From Flavobacteriales bacterium UBA7690 (GTDB taxonomy: Bacteria > Bacteroidota > Bacteroidia > Flavobacteriales_F > PHOS-HE28): a stretch of DNA of 64,000 nucleotides. Position numbers and translations under genes: made by a program. The stretch is taken from assembly GCA_002482775.1 (NCBI GenBank), contig DLGQ01000039.1, forward strand, positions 62,751 through 126,750. The letters run 5' to 3'. Shown piece by piece: positions 36,891 to 47,200 of this stretch; position 1 is the stretch's first letter, and each line of letters starts with the position of its first letter. Under the pieces are notes generated by a model, which was given only the letters and a program-made list of their open reading frames with translations, was not told the DNA's origin and did no database searches.

Positions 36891-36920
36891 GGGGGCGATC
36901 ACGCACTGGAAGAGAATGCA

Positions 36921-36975
36921 CCTTCCCCCCTAACCCACCCTCACCCCCTAACTCTCTCCGAGGGAGAGGGGAGAA
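36921..36975. repeat. Palindromic pyrimidine/purine repeat
   Basis: C-rich tract (CCCACCCTCACCCCC) followed by CTCTCC/GGAGAG stem around GAG, within a 138-base gap in a run of overlapping genes. Sequences of this CCCTCACCCC...GGGAGAGGGG type are widespread intergenic repeats in many bacterial phyla. No second copy is seen in this window. It could also act as a transcription attenuator between the two halves of the run. Confidence 0.5.
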
Positions 36976-36983
36976 TACCGGTC

Positions 36984-38264
36984 TCACCTAATGACCGTCC
37001 CCAAGAGCTTCGCCAACTGGGCGGTCAGGTTGCGGCGGTCGTAGGCTGCAATATCGGACGCCTTCCCTAGAGTGTTCATGAACAATGATGCGACCGCTTT
37101 GCGCATGCCCGTTGCATCTTCCCGTGCGATCACCGTATGTCCATCGCCCAGAACACGCACGATGTCCGCATCCAGCGGCGCGATGCAGAGGATGGGCCGT
37201 TGTGCGCTGAGGTATTCGAACACCTTCGCGGGAAGGAATCCACCGACGTTCGGGGTGTTGTTCACCGGCAGTAACAAGGCCTTCGCGCGTTGCATGTGGC
37301 GCATGGCTTCGGCGTGGGAGACCTGCGCAATGCGTTCAACATAGGGTGTAAGGCCCGCCGCTTCGATGCTGCGTTGTATGGTGTGATCAACACTGCCGAC
37401 CAATCGGAGCTTGAAGCGCGAACGGAATTCGGCATCGCTGGTGATGCGTTCTGCAAGTGCGTTCCAGAGTTCGGGCACATCGCGGGTGGCGCTGATGGAA
37501 CCGACGTGTACGAGCGACCATTCATCATCCACCTGCGCAGGTGGTGAGGGCACATCCGCTGGATCAAAACCGTTGGTGATAACGTCCACGTTCTTCGCGC
37601 CGAGGGCTTTCAGTTCTTCGGCCCAATGCCAGCTCACGGTGATCACGCGATCCGCTTCGGTCAACACCGCACGCTCCAGCTTGTGCTGCTCGGCATCGGC
37701 CCACTTCGTCAATTTCAACTGGCCGTAGAAATCGATATTCGTCCACGGATCACGGAAGTCGGCTACCCATGGAATGCCCGTGCGCTTCTTCAATGCCCGC
37801 CCGATCAAATGCAGGCTGTGCGGCGATCCCGTGGTGACGATCACATCCACAGGATTGGCCTTCAGGTAGGCTAGCAAGCGCGTCACCGAAGGTTTCACCC
37901 ACCACACGCGTGCATCGGGAATGAAGAAGTTGCTGCGCACCCAGTTGGCCACGTTCTCCTTCCACGTTGGCCCACCACCATCCTCTTTCAAGAATGCCGT
38001 CTGCAAACGCTCATCGGACTTCTTTCCGGTGAAGCGTTTGTACCAGGTGTACGGCTCGATGATCGGCGCTTTGATGACCTCGGCTTCCGGTGGTACCTCC
38101 TTCACCAACGCTTCGTCCACGGCCATCAGCTCCGGGTTCTCCGGCGTGTACACCACCGGCTGCCAACCGAATTGCGGCAGGTATTTCGTGAACTTCAGCC
38201 AGCGATACACCCCTACCCCGGCGTTCGGTGGCCAGTAGTAGGCGATGATCAGCACCCGTTTCAT
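36984..38264 (-). CDS. Family 4-like glycosyltransferase
   Basis: The 426-residue protein starts MKRVLIIAYYWPPNAGVGVYRW. The acceptor half carries WVADFRDPWTN and a VITVSWHWAEEL turn; the donor half has LVHVGSISATRDVPELWNAL and FLPAKVFEYLSAQRPIL. The DFRDPW segment recalls DQRDPW in the GT4 at 9665-10993. Similar proteins are common beside YfhO-type membrane proteins in Bacteroidota. Start at 38264 overlaps the YfhO stop by four bases; the 73-residue upstream frame is not conserved. Confidence 0.85.
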   Translation of the reverse strand: MKRVLIIAYYWPPNAGVGVYRWLKFTKYLPQFGWQPVVYTPENPELMAVDEALVKEVPPEAEVIKAPIIEPYTWYKRFTGKKSDERLQTAFLKEDGGGPTWKENVANWVRSNFFIPDARVWWVKPSVTRLLAYLKANPVDVIVTTGSPHSLHLIGRALKKRTGIPWVADFRDPWTNIDFYGQLKLTKWADAEQHKLERAVLTEADRVITVSWHWAEELKALGAKNVDVITNGFDPADVPSPPAQVDDEWSLVHVGSISATRDVPELWNALAERITSDAEFRSRFKLRLVGSVDHTIQRSIEAAGLTPYVERIAQVSHAEAMRHMQRAKALLLPVNNTPNVGGFLPAKVFEYLSAQRPILCIAPLDADIVRVLGDGHTVIAREDATGMRKAVASLFMNTLGKASDIAAYDRRNLTAQLAKLLGTVIR

Positions 38265-41089
38265 TCCGGCTTCTGCGTGGTGCGCCATTCCCAACCGAGC
38301 GCACCGATCACCAACAGGAGCAACAACGCGCTCGAAGCCATCGCCAACGGACGCGAGGTGTTGTACGGCTTGCTCTCCACTTTGAAGACGATGGCGTGTT
38401 CGCCTGCGGGTACGGCCATCGCGCGCAGCACGTAATCCGCACGTACGTGATCGGCAGGTTGGCCGTCGATGGTGACCGTCCAATCGGGACCGTACCAGAT
38501 CTCGCTGAAGACCACCACACCACCGTTCTGCGACCGTACGTTGTAGGTGAGTTCGTTGGTCTCGTACTCCGTCAATTCAACGCTGGCTGATGGATCGGCG
38601 ATGGCTTTGGCATCACCCAACTGCGTCTTGTACCGTTCATCGATGAGCACGGTGCGCGATGGATCGATGTTGCCCAGCTCGGTGATCTCCTCATCGCCGT
38701 TCTTCACCCACTTCACCTCATCCACGAACCAGCCTGCACCGTAGGCATTGCTGTTGCGGATCGGCGGACGCTCCGGGTTGTAGACGAGGTAGCGCGTGTT
38801 CAACATGTTGAGGACACCTTCTTTCGCGAGCAAGCTGTCGATCTGCGGAAGTGATGTGCCGCCTTGCAACAAGCCCCCTACACGTTGCATCGCACCGGTG
38901 AGGTGGAACTCGATCAGCTCTTGGTAACGCTTCAACTTGGCGCCGTGGTAACCGCCGAGGCTGCGATGGAAGTAGCTCGCTTTGGTATCGTTGAAGGGGT
39001 TGTTCAACCCCAGGACACGGTAATCCGCATGGCGGCGCAGGCTGCTGAAACGCTCGGCGAGTTCCACTTCAGGCTTCACAAATTTTTCGCCCGACTCCTT
39101 CAACCGTGCCATACGGGCCTTGTGTTCCGCTTCTGCTTCGGGCGACCATTCGGCTTCGAGGATCGCTTTGTCGGCCGCGTCGGGTTTGTACGGCCGCTTG
39201 AATTCCTCCGCATCCACCCACTTCGCATAACGCCCGCGCTCTTTCTCGTTGTGCATGTAGCGCTTGTCCACCGTCCACTGATCCAGCAGGAACAACGCAC
39301 CGAGGCCCGCGACCAAGACCACCTTGCCGATCTTCTTCTTCCCGAAGAAATAGACCAACGCACCGGCCGCCACCACGAAGGCGAAGCTTCGCCAGACATC
39401 GGCGGTGAAGATGCCGATGCGCACAGCCTTCAACTCGTCCACGAAGACGCGTACTTGCGCTTCCATAGCGGGTGAATCCTCGGCCTGTTGCGCCAACATC
39501 ACTTGTTCCTGATCGCTCACGAAACTGAAGAAGGTGTCCGGCGCGAGGCCCATGCCCAATAACACCACGAGCACCGATCCCATCGCGATCAACGAACGTT
39601 TCTCCATTACCTTGTCCCAGCCGCCGTTGCGGATGAGGCGGTCGAGGTAGAGGATCGCCAGCACCGGCGCGGCCAATTCCACGATAACGAGGATGATGGT
39701 GACCGCGCGGAACTTATCGTAACCGGGCACGTTATCCAGGAAGAAGTCGGTGAGCGGCATCAGGTTGCGGCCCCACGAAAGCATCAACGTGAGGAGCAAT
39801 GCACTGAAGAGCGCATACACCAGGCCGTCGCGCATGAGCCAGAGACCAGCCAGCAGGTAGAGGATGATGACCGCACCGGCCAACAGCGATGCTTTGATGC
39901 CGCCCACGTGAGCCACGGCCACCGAAGGGTCGAACGGTGCGGCGTTGGAGATCATGATCTGCAAGAGGATCACCAGCAGCGAACCGAGCAGCCACCAGCG
40001 GTCGCGCCCTTCGGCTTGCATCAACAACATCAGCATCAGCAGGATCACGATCACGCCCACGTACTGCGGACCGCTCGTGCTGATCTGATCGCCCCAATAG
40101 CGGTTCATCTGGGCGAGGTTCTGGCGGTAGCGTTGATCCGCACCTGCCAGCTCCGGACCGTTGCCGATCATGCTGGAGTAGCCGCCCTTCGCATCGGGCA
40201 CCAACAAGGTGAACGACTCCTGTTTGCCGTAGCTGTACGTGGTGATGTAGTCGCGGTCCAGACCCGCTGTCCGCAGGCCTTCAGCGGAAGAACCATCCGC
40301 CTGTATGGTGAGCTCGCTCTTGCCGCGCGTGCTGTACTTGCCGTATTCCATCGTGCTCCACAACACACCCAGGTTGCACAACACCGCCAGGCCAGCAGCG
40401 ATGGCACCCAAACCCGAACGTTTGGTAAAATCCACCAGCTGCTTCTCGCGCACCGCACGCATCAATTCGGCAAGCACGAAGAGCAGTAATAAGATCGCGA
40501 GGTAGTAGGTTACCTGCAGGTGGTTCTGCATGATCTGCAAGCCGAGGAATAAGCCCAGCAGCGCTGCACCCAGGATCATCCGTCCACGGTACAGGAGGTA
40601 CAGCCCGCCGAGCACCATGGGCATGTAGCCGATGGCGTTGGCCTTGCTGGTGTGGCCCGCAGGAAGGATCACGAAGAAGTAACTGGAGAAGGCGAAGGCG
40701 ATGGCACCGATCACACTGAGCCACGGATCCACCTTCAGGATGCGCAGCAGGACGAACATGCCCATCAGGTACAGGAAGAGGAAATTGGCCGGCCTCGGCA
40801 GGAAACCGTGGAAAAGCGAATCGGCGTAAGTGAGCAGGTTCGCTGTCCACTTGACCGAGATCTGGTAGGCGGGCATGCCGCTGAACATGCTGCCGGTCCA
40901 GAGGGCCTCTTCGCCCGTGGCGTCCCGGTGCTCGTCCACCTCGTGGGCCATGCCCATCCACTGCTTGATGTCGTGCTGGTCCAGCTGTTTGCCGTCCAGC
41001 ATGGGGCTGAAGTAGACCAAGCTGAGCACATAGAACAGGACCAGGGCCGCGAACACGGGCACCAGGCGCTTCCAGGGGATGGAATTCAT
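38261..41089 (-). CDS. YfhO-family polytopic membrane protein
   Basis: The 942-residue protein has about twelve to fourteen membrane helices in its first two-thirds, a long extracytoplasmic domain (about residues 600-900), and a last C-terminal helix. The N-terminal FSPMLDGKQLDQHDIKQWMGMAHEVDEH and VILPAGHTSKANAIGYMPMVLGG match the YfhO family, thought to be GT-C glycosyltransferases that modify cell-wall or teichoic polymers in Firmicutes. In Bacteroidota it frequently accompanies glycosyltransferases, as here. The acidic QHD near residue 38 may be catalytic. Confidence 0.88.
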   Translation of the reverse strand: MNSIPWKRLVPVFAALVLFYVLSLVYFSPMLDGKQLDQHDIKQWMGMAHEVDEHRDATGEEALWTGSMFSGMPAYQISVKWTANLLTYADSLFHGFLPRPANFLFLYLMGMFVLLRILKVDPWLSVIGAIAFAFSSYFFVILPAGHTSKANAIGYMPMVLGGLYLLYRGRMILGAALLGLFLGLQIMQNHLQVTYYLAILLLLFVLAELMRAVREKQLVDFTKRSGLGAIAAGLAVLCNLGVLWSTMEYGKYSTRGKSELTIQADGSSAEGLRTAGLDRDYITTYSYGKQESFTLLVPDAKGGYSSMIGNGPELAGADQRYRQNLAQMNRYWGDQISTSGPQYVGVIVILLMLMLLMQAEGRDRWWLLGSLLVILLQIMISNAAPFDPSVAVAHVGGIKASLLAGAVIILYLLAGLWLMRDGLVYALFSALLLTLMLSWGRNLMPLTDFFLDNVPGYDKFRAVTIILVIVELAAPVLAILYLDRLIRNGGWDKVMEKRSLIAMGSVLVVLLGMGLAPDTFFSFVSDQEQVMLAQQAEDSPAMEAQVRVFVDELKAVRIGIFTADVWRSFAFVVAAGALVYFFGKKKIGKVVLVAGLGALFLLDQWTVDKRYMHNEKERGRYAKWVDAEEFKRPYKPDAADKAILEAEWSPEAEAEHKARMARLKESGEKFVKPEVELAERFSSLRRHADYRVLGLNNPFNDTKASYFHRSLGGYHGAKLKRYQELIEFHLTGAMQRVGGLLQGGTSLPQIDSLLAKEGVLNMLNTRYLVYNPERPPIRNSNAYGAGWFVDEVKWVKNGDEEITELGNIDPSRTVLIDERYKTQLGDAKAIADPSASVELTEYETNELTYNVRSQNGGVVVFSEIWYGPDWTVTIDGQPADHVRADYVLRAMAVPAGEHAIVFKVESKPYNTSRPLAMASSALLLLLVIGALGWEWRTTQKPE

Positions 41090-41103
41090 GGGTGGTTGGT
41101 GGT

Positions 41104-41346
41104 CTACTTGATCTCCTCGAAATCGGCATCCACGATGTTGCCGGGCGGTTTCCCGGAACGGTCCGCATCGCCGGGCCGCTCTATCCTTACCTCGCCCGCA
41201 GGACGTTGTGGCTCATTGGTGCGCCGCGCCGGTGGCGGGTCCTTGGCGCGCTGGTACCGTAGGATCATGCGCAGGACCATCCAAGCCAGCACCAACAGGA
41301 GGATGGTGCGCAAGGTGCCGTTGAAACTGGCTTCTACAACGTTCAT
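41104..41346 (-). CDS. DUF4834 small membrane protein
   Basis: The 80-residue protein has one transmembrane helix (about residues 12-30, RTILLLVLAWMVLRMILRY), a charged linker and a C-terminal NIVDADFEEIK. This tail is the family hallmark of DUF4834, found next to YfhO genes in this phylum. It is 14 bases upstream of the YfhO gene, with a perfect -7 box 18 bases before its ATG, so it heads that operon. Function unknown; it may regulate or assist the YfhO enzyme. Confidence 0.82.
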   Translation of the reverse strand: MNVVEASFNGTLRTILLLVLAWMVLRMILRYQRAKDPPPARRTNEPQRPAGEVRIERPGDADRSGKPPGNIVDADFEEIK

Positions 41347-41356
41347 CGGAAGCGGC

Positions 41357-41364
41357 CAAAGATA
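41357..41364 (-). promoter_or_regulatory. Candidate -7 box (TATCTTTG)
   Basis: Perfect TAnnTTTG match on the minus strand, 18 bases ahead of the DUF4834 ATG at 41346. It would drive the DUF4834-YfhO-glycosyltransferase-flippase run. Confidence 0.5.
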
Positions 41365-41455
41365 GTCCCCGGCCTTTGCCCGGCCCCAGAACCGTACCTT
41401 CGCGGCCGTTACGCGCTAGGCAAGCGCTTCGCCACTCCCCTTTTCCCACCTGAAG

Positions 41456-43393
41456 ATGTCCTCTTTTGAAGCGCTCGGTCTACGTGCCGAAACCCTCCAG
41501 TCCCTTACCACGATCGGCTTCACCACACCTACTCCCGTGCAGGAGCAGGCCATTCCCCTGTTGCTGACGACCGAGAAGGATGTTGTGGCCCTGGCACAGA
41601 CCGGCACCGGCAAAACGGCCGCCTTCGGCTTGCCCATGCTGGAGTTCCTGGATCCGCAGGACAAAACGATCCAAAGCCTGATCCTGGCCCCTACACGCGA
41701 GTTGTGCGTTCAGATCGCCAAGGACTTGGAGCGTTTCAGCGCCAACTTGAAGGGAACGCGTATCGTGGCGGTGTACGGCGGTGCCAGCATCCGCGACCAG
41801 ATCCGCGACATCCAACGCGGCGCACAGATCATCGTGGCCACACCCGGCCGCCTGCTGGACCTGATCGGCCGTGGGGTGATGGACCTGACCACCGTTGGCG
41901 TTGTTGTGTTGGACGAGGCCGACGAGATGCTGAACATGGGTTTCCAAGAGGACCTCACAGAGATCCTGGAGAAGACCCCCGAGAACAAGAAGACCTGGCT
42001 CTTCAGCGCTACGATGAGCAGCGACGTGCGCCGCATCGCGAAGCGCTACATGCGTGAGTTCGAAGAGGTGAGCGTGGGGCCTGCCAACAGCGCTGCGGCC
42101 GCCATCCAGCACCAATACTGCGTGGTACACTCCAAGGACCGTTTCGCGGCCTTGAAGCGTTTCATCGATGCCGATGCCGACCTGTTCGCCATCGTCTTCT
42201 GCCGCACCAAACACGAGACACAAGACCTGGCCACGGCCTTGGTGCGCGACGGCTACAACGCCGATGCCATCCACGGCGACCTTTCCCAGGCGCAACGCGA
42301 TCACGTGATGGGCCGCTACCGTGCCCGCAGCATCCGCATGCTGATCGCGACGGACGTGGCGGCGCGCGGGATCGACGTGAAGGACGTGACGCACGTGTTC
42401 CACTTCGACCTGCCGGGTGAAGCCGAGAACTACACGCACCGCAGTGGCCGTACAGGCCGTGCCGGACGCGCGGGGATCTCGCTCAGCATCATCGGTGTGC
42501 GCGACGTGAACAAGATCCGCCAGCTGGAACGTGCGCTGAAGACACACTTCACCTATGTGCGTGTGCCCGGCGGTGCCGAGATCGGCAAGCAGCAAGTGGT
42601 GGCCTACATGAAGCGCTTGAAGAGCGTGGAGGTGGACAGCGAAGGCTTGGAAGAACTGCTCTCCGAAGCCCGTACCGAATTGATGAGCTTCGAGAAGGAA
42701 GAGCTGATCGATCGGTTCATGAGCCTCGCGTTCAACCGCATCATCGAAGCGCACCGGACCTCGTTCGACCTGAACGTGGACATGAGCCGCAAGGACCACA
42801 GCGCCCGCGCGGAACGTCCGTCTTCGCTGGAGCGCTTCAGCACCGGCCGCCAGATGTTCATCAACCTGGGCACGGCGGATGGTTTCGACAAGGGCAAGAT
42901 GCTCGGCTACGTCTGCGGCATCAGCGGCATCAGCGGCGAGCTGATCGGCCGCATGTTGATCAAGGACGTGTACTCCTTCATCGACATCGAACCGGACCAC
43001 TTCGAGCAGGTGAAGAACTCCTTCAACAACGCCAACTACAAAGGCCGCAGCGTGCGTGTGGATGAAGCCGCCGGTGGAAGCAAAGGCGGCGAGCCGCGCC
43101 CCAGCGGTGGCGGATACAAAGGTGGAGGCGGCGGTGGTGGCTACAAAGGCGGTGGCGGTGGCTATCGTGGTGGCGGCGACCGTGGCGGTTACCAGGGCGG
43201 CAACGACCGTGGCGGGGATCGCGGTGGATACCAAGGTGGCCAAGGTGCCCCAGGTGCCCGTCAGGAGCAGAGCAGCTACCGTGGCAACAACGACCGTCCG
43301 GCTGCTGATCGCCCGGCGCGCGGTGGATTCCAGAAAAAGGAAGGCTTCTACGAGCCCAAGCCGAAGTTCCCGAAGAAGGAGCGCAAGAGCTGA
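41456..43393 (+). CDS. DEAD-box RNA helicase (DeaD/CsdA-like)
   Basis: The 645-residue RNA helicase has motif I AQTGTGKT (47-54), Ia PTREL, DEAD at 153-156, SAT, and motif VI HRSGRTGRAG. A DbpA-type RNA-binding domain follows (about residues 455-535: FINLGTADGFDKGKM and RMLIKDVYSFIDI). Residues about 540-610 form a glycine-rich tail with GGYKGGGGGG and RGG repeats, typical of cold-adapted or phase-separating helicases. It likely unwinds structured mRNA and assists ribosome assembly at low temperature. It is a single gene, divergent from DUF4834. Confidence 0.95.
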   Translation: MSSFEALGLRAETLQSLTTIGFTTPTPVQEQAIPLLLTTEKDVVALAQTGTGKTAAFGLPMLEFLDPQDKTIQSLILAPTRELCVQIAKDLERFSANLKGTRIVAVYGGASIRDQIRDIQRGAQIIVATPGRLLDLIGRGVMDLTTVGVVVLDEADEMLNMGFQEDLTEILEKTPENKKTWLFSATMSSDVRRIAKRYMREFEEVSVGPANSAAAAIQHQYCVVHSKDRFAALKRFIDADADLFAIVFCRTKHETQDLATALVRDGYNADAIHGDLSQAQRDHVMGRYRARSIRMLIATDVAARGIDVKDVTHVFHFDLPGEAENYTHRSGRTGRAGRAGISLSIIGVRDVNKIRQLERALKTHFTYVRVPGGAEIGKQQVVAYMKRLKSVEVDSEGLEELLSEARTELMSFEKEELIDRFMSLAFNRIIEAHRTSFDLNVDMSRKDHSARAERPSSLERFSTGRQMFINLGTADGFDKGKMLGYVCGISGISGELIGRMLIKDVYSFIDIEPDHFEQVKNSFNNANYKGRSVRVDEAAGGSKGGEPRPSGGGYKGGGGGGGYKGGGGGYRGGGDRGGYQGGNDRGGDRGGYQGGQGAPGARQEQSSYRGNNDRPAADRPARGGFQKKEGFYEPKPKFPKKERKS

Positions 43394-43480
43394 TCTGATC
43401 CACTCCACCCACCCGAGGCGGGCAAGTTCGTGGTGACCGGCGTTGCCGAGGCGTTCCGTTGACAACGATCTTCGCGGGGT

Positions 43481-44023
43481 ATGGACATCCGCACACAACT
43501 ACTGAAAGAGCATAGCCGCCGGAACACGGAGGCCATTGCACATTTCGTTGGCCACGACGCACAGCGCTTCGCGGAGCTGATGAAGTTGGTGCTGGCGAAC
43601 GAGCCGCGCGTGGCCCAGCGTGCGGCCTATGCCATGAGCGTTGCGTGTGAAGAGAACCCACATCTGACCACCCCGTACCTGAAGCAGCTGATCGATGTGC
43701 TGGACCAGGATGTGCATGACGGCATCCACCGGAACAGCATCCGCATAATGCAGTTCTGCGCGTTGCCGAAGAGGCTTCACGGCCGGATCACCGAGACCAT
43801 GTTCTTGCGGATCGCGGAACCTCGGCACAGCATCGCCGTGCGCGCCTTCGCGATCACCGTTGCCGAGCGTATGGTGAAGCTTTACCCGGAGCTACGGGAT
43901 GAATTCAAGCTCCTGCTGGAGGCTGCGCTGCGGGTGGATCCCGGACCGGCGATACGGTCGCGCGCTACCAAGGCACTGAAAGCACTGGAGCGCCACTTGC
44001 GCACCGCCACACCACATCGGTGA
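43481..44023 (+). CDS. HEAT-repeat-like small protein
   Basis: The 180-residue all-helical protein has leucine- and alanine-rich helices (e.g. FAELMKLVLANEPRVAQRAAYAMSVACEENPHL) that read as three to four HEAT or ARM units. Similar short proteins in Bacteroidota are often mislabelled adenylosuccinate lyase, but no lyase catalytic motif is present. Probably a scaffold or protein-binding module. It lies 87 bases after the helicase gene and may share its transcript. Confidence 0.75.
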   Translation: MDIRTQLLKEHSRRNTEAIAHFVGHDAQRFAELMKLVLANEPRVAQRAAYAMSVACEENPHLTTPYLKQLIDVLDQDVHDGIHRNSIRIMQFCALPKRLHGRITETMFLRIAEPRHSIAVRAFAITVAERMVKLYPELRDEFKLLLEAALRVDPGPAIRSRATKALKALERHLRTATPHR

Positions 44024-44204
44024 GGCCGATACAACGCGGGCAACTTGCCGAGGCTCTTCGTAGTCATGTCCGTACCGGTCGAACAAGTCGGCCACTCCCC
44101 ACCAGCACGACCAGCCGAATTCATCAACCCCGATCCCCGGTTCGTCGGGTCCGAGCACTACCTTCACCATGGGTCTTCTCACCTTGGCTCTCCGATCATC
44201 TACC

Positions 44205-47200
44205 ATGCGTTCACTCCTCCCCGTTCTAGCCTTTCTCCTCGCTTCACTCACCAACGCCCAGCAGATCAGCATCACGGCGGGTTCGGCCACGAGTTGCTCG
44301 GGGGTGATCGAAGACTCCGGAGGGCCCAACGGTTCGTATTCCGACAACGAGAATTTCACCCTCACCATTTGTCCGGACGTGCCCGGCAATGTGATCTACC
44401 TCAACTGGTTCGTATTCAACCTGAGCAACCAAGGTGGCCCTGGCAACCCGGCGGACAACATCACCATCTATGACGGTGACAACACCAGCGCTACCTCCTT
44501 GGGATCCTACTCCGGCAGCGCGCTGCAGAACCTGATCGTGAGCGGAACGGTGTTCAACACCAGCGGCTGCCTCACCTTGGTCTTCCGCAGCAACAACGGA
44601 GGTATCGGCGACTTCGCAGCAGGCTTCCAGTGTACCGTGCCCTGCCTCAACCCCACATCGGTGGCTACCATGACCGAGGCTGCGCCCGCATTGATCTGCC
44701 AGGGAGAAGCCGTGACCTTCGACGGAACAGGATCCACCGCCCAGAACGATTTCAACATCGTGCAATACCTGTGGGACTGGGATGACGGAACGGTGGATAG
44801 CACCAGCGGCCCCATTGCCACGCACGTCTTCGACGATGATGGCGAACATGTGGTGCAACTGTATGTAACGGACGACAACGATTGCCGCAACCTGAACCTG
44901 ACCGACCTGCAGATCCTGGTGAGCACCACGCCCACCTTCAGCCCTACGGACGAAAGTCTGGAAACCTGCTTCGGCGAAACGGTGGAGATCTTCGGTGGAG
45001 CACTACCTACCACATGGACAGGGATCCCCGATGCGAACTTCGGCGAAGGCATCTTCCTTCCGGATGATGTGGGCCTGCCGTTCACCTCTACGCTCACCTT
45101 TGAACAGTTCGATTTCGGCCAGTTGGTAACGAGCCTTACCGACATCGAGTCCATCTGCGTGGAGATGGAACACACCTTCATGGGTGATCTCGTGCTGCAG
45201 GTGATCTGCCCCAACGGTCAATCCATGATCTTCCACCAACAAGGTGGCGGCGGCACGTATCTCGGGTCGCCGAACGACCTGGACAGCAACGACGATCCGA
45301 TCTTCGGGGAATGTTGGGAATACTGCTGGAGCCCTACGGCCACCAACGGAACATGGGTAGAGAACGTGGATGCCGGCGGCATGACCACCCCTTCCGGCAC
45401 TCCACAGAGCGGATCGATGAACCCCGGAACCTACGAGCCGGTGCAGACCTTCAACAACCTGATCGGCTGCCCGCTCAACGGCGACTGGACCTATCAAAGC
45501 ACCGACCTCTGGGGTGCTGATAACGGCTTCATCTGCTCGTGGTCCATGAACTTCAACCCGGACATCATTCCGGATGTCACCACCTTCACGCCATCCTTCG
45601 GACCTGATGCCGACTCCAGCGCATGGACCGGCGGCACCACCCCCGACCTGATCTCCGCGAATGGCGACACGATCACCTTCACCGCTACGGTACCGGGCGA
45701 ATATCCTTTCGTGTATTCCGTTACCGACAACTTCGGCTGCACGTACGACACCACCATCACATTAACGGTCAACGAGCCGTTCGTGCTTGATGCCGGCGAC
45801 GATGTGGTGATGTGTTCCGACTCCATTCAACTTCAAGCCACGGTGGTGGGCGCTTCCACACCGTGCGAATGGACCCTGCAAATGGACGACTCCGCGTTCG
45901 ATGGTTGGAACGGCGCTAGTCTCACCATCACCGTGGATGGCGTGGAAACGGACTACACTATGCCTTTCGGTGGAACCGCGACCGAACCCATCGCCGTGGT
46001 CGCCGGAGATGCCATCACATTGACCTACACGGCAGGCTTCTGGGAGAGTGAAGTGTCCTACGCCCTGCTCGACGACCAAGGCAACGTGCTCTTCTCCGAT
46101 GGCCCCAACCCCGGCACGGGTGTAGTTTGGAACGGTACAGCTTCTTGCGACGGCGCGGACGGCATGGTCTGGTCGTGGTCGCCTGTCGAGGGCCTCTCCG
46201 ACCCCACCGTTCCCGACCCCATGGTGTATATCACGAGCCCCACGATGTACGTGGTGAACACGCACATAATAGGCCACCCCATCTGCAACGCGCTAGACAG
46301 TGTTTTCGTGGACATCGACCCCGGTTTGAACCCGGGCTTGGACTCGCTGGTGATCCTGTGCGCTACACCGCCTAGCTACCAACTGATCGACCTGCTGGCA
46401 GGAACACCAGATGCGGGCGGGGTATGGACCAACGCCAACGGTGACGTGGTGCCCAGTGTGTTCGACCCGCAAGTGGACCCCGCTGGGGTTTACACCTACA
46501 CACTGGAAACCCCACTGGGTTGCACGGGCACTGCTGATGTGGAGATCCAGATACTACCAGCCAGCGACCCCAGTTGTTGCGGCGTGGCGGATGCCGGACC
46601 CGATTCCACCATCTGCACCTTGCTCTACCAACTGAACGCTACACCAGGTAACACCGACGTGGGTGAATGGAGCGGACCTGCGGGGTACGTCTTCGACAAC
46701 GCACAGGATCCACAGACCAACGTTACCGCACCGGACAGTGGACCCGCGATGTTCTACTGGACAGAGGACGATGGAGTCCTGTGCTACCTGATCGACAGTG
46801 TGACCATCACCTTCACCCGGCCGCTGATGGCCACCACCGTGTTGAGCGATGCCATCTGCTTCGAGGCCTGCGATGGTACCGCACTGGTGAGCGTGACCGG
46901 CGGCAACGGCGACTTCACGTACACATGGAGCGACACGACCTTGGCGGACACCAGCTACATCGAGACGTTCTGCGCTGGGGATCATGGGGTGACCATCACC
47001 GACGAGAATGGATGCTTCACCTCGACCGAATTCACGATCAGTCAACCCGTATTGTTGCAGATAGACAGTGTGAGCCATGTGCTGCCGTGGTGCCATGGTG
47101 ATGAGAACGGTTCCATCTCCATCTACGATCCAGAAGCAGTGGAATACAGTTTTGATGGTGGCGTGACCTTCTCCACTTCCACCCTCGCCGAAGAACTCGG

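Noticed and set aside
41480..43498. 672-codon open frame antisense to the DEAD-box helicase
   Set aside because: The plus-strand helicase is fully conserved; the antisense product is His/Ala/Val-rich with no motifs. High GC content leaves few stop codons, which explains the length.
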